Source: Paenibacillus allorhizosphaerae | GTDB lineage: Bacteria > Bacillota > Bacilli > Paenibacillales > NBRC-103111 | Assembly: GCF_910594985.1 (NCBI RefSeq) | Contig: NZ_CAJVCE010000010.1 | Location: 208,465 to 272,464, forward strand | Direction: 5' to 3' | Length of the DNA: 64,000 bases | Shown: piece by piece, positions 59,127 through 64,000 of the stretch | Position numbering within the stretch: position 1 is the stretch's first letter | Layout: each line of letters opens with the position of its first letter | Made by a program: the position numbers and the translations under genes | The notes under the pieces: generated by a model | The model's database searches: none | Told to the model about the DNA's origin: nothing | What the model saw: only the letters and a program-made list of their open reading frames with translations

Positions 59127-60323
59127 CTATTCCGGCTGTTCCCATACGTGATGAAGCAGCGGGTTCACGGTCAGAAATACGCGGCCATCCTTGATGTATA
59201 CTCGCGGCACTCTGTGCGAGATCATGCAAGTCACTTCGTAATTGATCGTACCGAGCCAAGCCGCGTGATCCTCCGACGTAATCCGCCCGTTCCCCTGGCA
59301 GCCGATAATGACTACCTCTTCTCCAATAGAAATATCGTCAAGCCCGGTTACATTCAACATACATTGATCCATGCAAATTCTGCCAACCACCGGCATGCGT
59401 CTTCCCCGAACCAGTACTTCCGCTTTGCCGGTCAGCATTCGAGAAAAACCGTCCGCATATCCGATCGGCAGCGTCGCAATCGTCTCTTCCGTAACCGGCC
59501 GATATATTGCTCCGTAACTTACGCCGGCACCGGCAGGCACTTTTTTGACCATCACTACGCCTGATTTGATACTAAGCACAGGCTGAAGCTCAATGCGGCG
59601 CTTGTTAACTTCCTCCGAAGGGTACATTCCGTACATGCTGATCCCGAGCCTTACCATGTTGAAGGTCAAATCGGGCGTATCGATTGCCGCAGCGCTGTTC
59701 CCTGCATGAATATAAGGAAATTCAACGCCTGCCCGCCGAAAATGCTCCACCACTTGCGCAAACTTGTTGTGCTGCTCGTAAGTGTAGCTTTTATCCGTTT
59801 CATCGGCACATGCATAGTGCGTGAACAAGCCCTCAACACAGAGCCCCGGAAGCTGCCTTGCCCGTTCAATCAAAGCGATGGCGTCTTCCACATCCGTTAG
59901 CCCGATCCTATTCATGCCGGAATCGATCTTGATATGCGCTTTTAACGGGCGCTCATTGCGTTTGGATTGCCCGATCTTCTCCCATGCATTCAGCAGCTCA
60001 TGCGTATATACATTCAGCGTTATATCGTGCTTCCAGGCCGTCTCCAATCCTTCGGGAGGGGTGTACCCCAGCACAAGGATCGGCGCCGTAATGCCCGCTC
60101 TGCGCAGCTCCAAACCTTCATCCAAAAACGCTACCGCAATATAATCAACGCCGCATTGAAGCGCCTCCCGGCTTACCTCCACGGCACCGTGTCCGTAAGC
60201 ATCCGCTTTGACTACAGCCATCATGTTCACGTGCTCGGGCAGCACTTTCCGGAACTCTCCCAAATTATGCCGCAGCGCGTCCAAGGAGATTTCCACCCGA
60301 GTGGGCCGGTAAAACGAATCCAT
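59127..60323 (-). CDS. alr: Alanine racemase
   Basis: 398 aa PLP enzyme making D-alanine for peptidoglycan. VVKADAYGHGA holds the PLP Lys39; HIKIDSGMNRIGL, HAGNSAAAI, NMVRLGISMYGMYP and the catalytic Tyr in GVSYGAIYRP are all present, as is the C-terminal beta domain with VGRICMDQCMLNV. Normal length. GAAGGTGAAAG lies 8-9 nt before ATG 60323. In Bacillus alr also lies between ydcC and ndoAI. Confidence 0.97.
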   Translation of the reverse strand: MDSFYRPTRVEISLDALRHNLGEFRKVLPEHVNMMAVVKADAYGHGAVEVSREALQCGVDYIAVAFLDEGLELRRAGITAPILVLGYTPPEGLETAWKHDITLNVYTHELLNAWEKIGQSKRNERPLKAHIKIDSGMNRIGLTDVEDAIALIERARQLPGLCVEGLFTHYACADETDKSYTYEQHNKFAQVVEHFRRAGVEFPYIHAGNSAAAIDTPDLTFNMVRLGISMYGMYPSEEVNKRRIELQPVLSIKSGVVMVKKVPAGAGVSYGAIYRPVTEETIATLPIGYADGFSRMLTGKAEVLVRGRRMPVVGRICMDQCMLNVTGLDDISIGEEVVIIGCQGNGRITSEDHAAWLGTINYEVTCMISHRVPRVYIKDGRVFLTVNPLLHHVWEQPE

Positions 60324-60603
60324 ACCCTTTCACCTTCTTCAGTCTCATTGAGCACGACAGTATCGTGGAACGCGCACCACTATCGGTTTTAACCAGCGAA
60401 TGGGCGCTTCCCTGCGTGCAATATCCCCATGTTAATCCGTTCCGCCGCGCACTGTCAACGAATAAAACAGTAACAATTCCGTTCGTCAGTATTTACCAGC
60501 GATTTTGTAACGACGTTTTGTGTGCAGAAGTATTTCGTGTGTCCCTGTAAAAAGCGATTGGTGATCGTTTGTAAATACAAATATTTTCACGCCAAATTGA
60601 AGT
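60324..60603. other. Intergenic region upstream of alr
   Basis: About 280 bp between alr and the ydcC terminator. Contains the probable alr promoter. No gene or RNA motif recognised. Confidence 0.3.
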
Positions 60604-60655
60604 AAAAAGCCTCGCTCCCCGAATGAAGATTTCTCATCGGAGAGCGAAGCTTTTT
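60604..60655 (-). terminator. Intrinsic terminator of the ydcC-like gene
   Basis: AAAAAGC...TCGCTC (60604-60616) pairs with GAGCGA-AGCTTTTT (60642-60655); T run in the minus direction. Confidence 0.8.
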
Positions 60656-60666
60656 CGATTACCTGC

Positions 60667-62016
60667 TTATTTGCCCATCTCACCTTGCACCGCTTGTGCT
60701 ACCTTGATCATTTCCTCTGGAGGCAGATCACCCGTCGACAAACGGAACTCTACACCGTCATACGTCCAGGTGAGCGTTTTCTTAGCGTCGCCCGTCACTA
60801 CGCCCAGCGTAAAACCGAGATCCATAATATCGCCCGGCAAAATCGATACTGTCTGCGCTTGCGGACGCGACTCCGTCAACGTGTAGTTGTATTTCCCGGA
60901 ATAGCGCAGCATGACCCCTTTGTCCTCACCCAGTTTGATTTCGGTTACATCCTGCTTCTTCACGCCTGTAGGCATATATCTCGGCTCGATAATGCCGAAC
61001 GATTGCTGTTTCTGCCCCTCGGTAGTCGCACCCGCTGTTGCACCGTTATTGCTGCCGGTTGCTGCGGCAGATCCACCGCTTGTTCCTGCACTGTTGCCGG
61101 TTGCTCCGGTGGCATTGCCGTTCGCCGAAGCCCCATTGCTGTTAGTAGCTCCGCTATTGGAACCGGACGTCGTTCCGGCGCTTGCATTAGACTTATTATC
61201 GGTCGGCGCGGTTGCGCCATTATTTTTGCTTGTTCCATTGCCCGTGGCCGTCTCTTTGCCTGTTCCCGTGCTTGTTGTAGCTTTGGCGTCCTCTTTGCCT
61301 TGTGCCGTTTCATGCGTGCCTGCTGCCGAAGCTGCGCCGCTACCTTGCGCCATCGTCGGCAACGATTTGAGGTTCCAGCTTGTCATATTGCGCTGCATGT
61401 CGAAATAATCTTTCTCGAACTTCGTTCCAAATTCAAATTTGTCGAAGTTCACTACCATCATCACGTTGGCATTTTGATCGGAAACTTCCACATGCTGCGG
61501 CGCCAAGTTTTTCTTATCGAGCCATACTTTTTGACGTGCCAGGGAGCCATTCTGGTAGTTGGCCACCACATCGAAAATATACGCTTTTTCATCGGATATG
61601 AACTGGCGCTCGTTATCCATGATGATGCTTTGTGCCAGCGACTGATATAAGTAGGCTTGCCCTTGGTTCTCCGGCCAGTCGCTTTGGAAACGGAAGCTTT
61701 TGTTCAAATGTGGGGTCAAGACAAACACCCCATCATCATTGCGAAGCACAATCTGCGTAATATCCTTCTTTGCGTTCGTGAGCGAAATCCGGTAATACGA
61801 CGGTGCCTGGAAGCAAACTTCCACCGCATACTCCTGCGGCTCTTGTCCCGTCTTGAGCGTCATTTGACCGATGCCATGATAGCTGGTCAGCTTACTCATC
61901 GTCCCGTCCAGATCCTTCACTACCGAGCCGGCGTCTCTTTTCGAGAGGCCGCACCCGCTCACCACTACACTTAAACAAACCATCACTAGGGCCACTACCC
62001 ACGTGAACCGCCGCAT
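60667..62016 (-). CDS. ydcC: LolA-like lipoprotein (YdcC family)
   Basis: 449 aa. Lipoprotein signal with lipobox VVSGC (C22). Residues 30-220 form a LolA-like half-barrel domain (SYHGIGQMTLKTG, EVCFQAPSYYRISLT, QIVLRNDDGVFVLTPHLNKS, FRFQSDWPENQGQAYLYQSLAQSI, KVWLDKKNLAPQHVEV). Then a low-complexity insert of about 110 residues made of Gly, Ser, Thr, Asn and Ala, then a C-terminal domain with PRYMPTGV, VMLRYSGKYNYTLTES and DGVEFRLSTGDLPPEEMIKV, resembling DUF4367. Bacillus YdcC is a sporulation-associated protein; its exact role is open. The insert is unusual. ATG 62016 after GGAGGGGATGG. Confidence 0.88.
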   Translation of the reverse strand: MRRFTWVVALVMVCLSVVVSGCGLSKRDAGSVVKDLDGTMSKLTSYHGIGQMTLKTGQEPQEYAVEVCFQAPSYYRISLTNAKKDITQIVLRNDDGVFVLTPHLNKSFRFQSDWPENQGQAYLYQSLAQSIIMDNERQFISDEKAYIFDVVANYQNGSLARQKVWLDKKNLAPQHVEVSDQNANVMMVVNFDKFEFGTKFEKDYFDMQRNMTSWNLKSLPTMAQGSGAASAAGTHETAQGKEDAKATTSTGTGKETATGNGTSKNNGATAPTDNKSNASAGTTSGSNSGATNSNGASANGNATGATGNSAGTSGGSAAATGSNNGATAGATTEGQKQQSFGIIEPRYMPTGVKKQDVTEIKLGEDKGVMLRYSGKYNYTLTESRPQAQTVSILPGDIMDLGFTLGVVTGDAKKTLTWTYDGVEFRLSTGDLPPEEMIKVAQAVQGEMGK

Positions 62017-62112
62017 AACTCCATCCCCTCCACCACATGATCAAGCTAACTGATAACATGTCTATGTGGGGACTTGGACAATTATGCAGACAAGGTTTGG
62101 GGAGGAAATAAA

Positions 62113-62142
62113 AACTCCTATAACGGGTAGGTTATAGGAGTT
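62113..62142 (-). terminator. Strong intrinsic terminator
   Basis: Perfect 12 bp arms AACTCCTATAAC (62113-62124) and GTTATAGGAGTT (62131-62142), T-rich in the minus direction; ends the sulfatase-fold gene. Confidence 0.93.
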
Positions 62143-62149
62143 GGATGTA

Positions 62150-64000
62150 TTATTTAATCTCATCAATAACAAGAGATTGTAAAGCTAGTGCAAGAACTCG
62201 TTGATCGTCGCTCAGCTTCATATCAAAAGGAGATACGGCATCAAGAAATTCTAAATTGCAATGAATAACATCATCATTTGTCAATTCTTTGGGGATTTTA
62301 ACTTCCCAGCCCCCTTGCGAAGTTATATCCCACTGCGTTAATAGTTTCCCATCTATTTTTACATTGACTCTTTGATGAGTAACTTGTCCAGCAAGAAAAG
62401 GAAATCCAGTGATTTTAAGAATTAAATCTTTATCAGCTTTTTTTACCGGAATGGAAAGGGAAGCCCCTTTTCCATCGGTCCATGTAAAGCCTTGTTCAGG
62501 AGTGCTAAAACCCCAAATTTCATACTTTGTTGTGTCGCCACCAATACCAAATTTTGATTGATTCCCATACTCGTAGGTTGGTGGAGGACTAAAATTAAGT
62601 CCTTCTGACGAATATTTTCGGTACGTCGGTATCCATGAATCTTTGTTCCAGCTGTAACCGTTAACCGCATATTCCGTCATCGTCGGAAGATATTCTTTAT
62701 TCCAATATTCATGCTCCCAGGAATAAAACATAAAGCGACGTTGCCGTTCATCATCTTCCTTAAGTGTTAATAACGACTGTCCCGGGAATTTTTCGTTAAT
62801 CCCTAATTCAGAAACGATGGTACTTGAAATGTCGGATAAAGAAGCCGGTACTTTTGAGATTTTCAGTTGCCCAGTAGCATTCATAGGTTTATACAGCATT
62901 AATGGAAGTCCGGATGCAACGACCGAATTATTAGTATAGTTGGCGTCATTTGCCGTCCCTGCATTAACATTAACTTTTTCACCGCCTCCATGGTCCCCAA
63001 TAATAACAATAATGGAGTTATCATAAACTCCTATACGCTTTAAATCGCCCAGGAATTTTTCAGTGATTTTTAATGCAGCGTTTGCTTTTGTCTTATACCC
63101 CTCTCGGCCTTCAAGCTTTACTCGCTCTAGTTTTTCATTAAGGTTATAAGGGGGATGTGCACCTTCCAAATGATAAAATTTAAACGTTGGATTCGTTTCC
63201 CCAACTTGTGATTTTTTCTCGGCTCTCTCTACAAAATTAACGTCACGGCCGTGCTGCTCCGGGTCTTTATTTAAAACATCCACTTTGTAAAAATATTTTT
63301 TCAAGAAATGAGGTACGTATCTAAAGAAGGTCGTTTGATACAAGTCTTTGACATAAGTCGTGTTGGCTAATGTGAAGGACTTAATTTTTGAAACATTCGA
63401 TGCCGTCTCCTCAGATGGGTATACGGTCTGAGTAACCATCGGATAAAGTCCTACATTAAAGTTGTGCTTTCTAAGAACTAATGGAATCGATTGCGTTAAG
63501 TATTTTTCTTTCACAAACTGTTGCATGGGTACCGAGTTGTCATAGTACTGGCCAGTTAAAATAAAGGGAACCGAAGCATATGTTGTAGGAAATCCGCCTA
63601 CTGTATTGGGGTAATAAGTAAACCCAGACAACATATTTTTGTATTCCGCGTTCTCACTAATTAACTCAGAAAAAAGATCCGTTTGAAACGTATCCAGCAA
63701 TAAAACAATTACATTCTCTTTGGCCGAAAATTTAAATTGATTTGTTTCATCGTACACATACTTCTTAAATTGTGGTTCTGGCGGAGCTTGAACCCATGTA
63801 TAAGTTAATGAGATTACTTGTAATAAAATAAAAAACAAGCTTCCCTTTTTTATTAATTTATAAAAAAAGTCTGTTTTTATAAATACAAGTATTAAAAAAA
63901 TAACCCAAACTGAAATATCGATTAATCCATTACTCGTATATTTCTCCCAGGGTATTTCTTCACCATTGAAAACACCGTACTTCCAAACTAACACGTTCCC
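62150..64000 (-). CDS. Sulfatase-fold membrane hydrolase/transferase, partial (5' end beyond window)
   Basis: At least 614 aa, frame open to the right edge. It begins inside a membrane region (GLIDISVWVIFLILVFIKTD and SLFFILLQVISLTYTWV), then an alkaline-phosphatase/sulfatase-superfamily catalytic domain: NVIVLLLDTFQTDLFSEL (metal Asp and the nucleophile Thr region), FYHLEGAHPPYN, NSIIVIIGDHGGGE (metal Asp-His). A C-terminal beta-rich domain of about 180 residues follows. Related to enzymes that transfer or remove phospho- or sulfo-groups on surface polymers (LtaS/OpgB-like in topology). Base composition is much more AT-rich than the rest of the window, suggesting a recently acquired surface locus. 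Confidence 0.82.
   Translation of the reverse strand, partial: GNVLVWKYGVFNGEEIPWEKYTSNGLIDISVWVIFLILVFIKTDFFYKLIKKGSLFFILLQVISLTYTWVQAPPEPQFKKYVYDETNQFKFSAKENVIVLLLDTFQTDLFSELISENAEYKNMLSGFTYYPNTVGGFPTTYASVPFILTGQYYDNSVPMQQFVKEKYLTQSIPLVLRKHNFNVGLYPMVTQTVYPSEETASNVSKIKSFTLANTTYVKDLYQTTFFRYVPHFLKKYFYKVDVLNKDPEQHGRDVNFVERAEKKSQVGETNPTFKFYHLEGAHPPYNLNEKLERVKLEGREGYKTKANAALKITEKFLGDLKRIGVYDNSIIVIIGDHGGGEKVNVNAGTANDANYTNNSVVASGLPLMLYKPMNATGQLKISKVPASLSDISSTIVSELGINEKFPGQSLLTLKEDDERQRRFMFYSWEHEYWNKEYLPTMTEYAVNGYSWNKDSWIPTYRKYSSEGLNFSPPPTYEYGNQSKFGIGGDTTKYEIWGFSTPEQGFTWTDGKGASLSIPVKKADKDLILKITGFPFLAGQVTHQRVNVKIDGKLLTQWDITSQGGWEVKIPKELTNDDVIHCNLEFLDAVSPFDMKLSDDQRVLALALQSLVIDEIK

Overview
The window looks like chromosomal DNA of an endospore-forming Firmicute of the Paenibacillaceae (Paenibacillus or a close relative). 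Evidence: a gerA-type germination operon, the cortex morphogenetic protein CmpA, an S-layer-homology protein, a WGxxGxxG-type secreted protein, strong AGGAGG-type ribosome sites with many TTG and GTG starts, and Bacillus-like synteny (ydcC-alr-ndoAI-ndoA ... tex-cmpA-sprT; ytqA-ytqB; yfmP-yfmO). Menaquinone genes are of the futalosine type (mqnB-mqnD), unlike Bacillus. There is no rRNA, phage, IS element or CRISPR. Five tRNA genes lie on the minus strand.

Layout. 1-5.3 kb: partial processive glycosyltransferase, PAP2 phosphatase plus UgtP-like glycolipid synthase, TrmB, and a low-complexity WGxxGxxG protein. 5.4-9 kb: mnmL and mnmM (wobble uridine modification of tRNA), split by a polyglutamine lipoprotein with a broken cytochrome c motif, then manA. 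9-15 kb: DUF4080 radical SAM protein, an ABC-2 exporter, and an RlmCD-like rRNA methyltransferase. 15-25 kb: accessory genes, including a DinB relic, a PadR/HAAS pair, an ErmD-class macrolide-resistance methyltransferase with a leader peptide and attenuator, small hydrolases, a SEC-C protein and a DHA2 exporter. 25-29 kb: mqnB-mqnD and a yfmP-yfmO-type regulated exporter. 29-33 kb: gerXA-C-D-B. 33-45 kb: housekeeping genes (pgi, tkt, purU, nfo, ppnP, yigZ), with a 3-hydroxyisobutyrate-dehydrogenase-like enzyme fused to a PilZ domain. 45-53 kb: SLH protein, small membrane proteins, an AraC regulator, a MerR-methyltransferase fusion and a sulfatase. 53.3-54.3 kb: a tRNA cluster (Asn-Ser-Glu-Leu in transcription order) with duplicated tRNA tails. 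54.3-62 kb: sprT, cmpA, tex, a tandem hairpin array, ndoA-ndoAI, alr and ydcC. From about 62.1 kb the sequence becomes clearly AT-rich and holds a partial sulfatase-fold membrane protein.

Most notable: the PilZ-fused dehydrogenase (possible c-di-GMP control of a metabolic enzyme); a four-unit hairpin array with compensatory changes placed where Bacillus has its sigB operon; duplicated tRNA 3' tails joined to a shared repeat element; the erm leader peptide ending in Arg-Ile-Arg with a downstream attenuator; and cmpA, a 45-codon gene that is easily missed. Functions are assigned by reading motifs from the sequence; no database search was possible.
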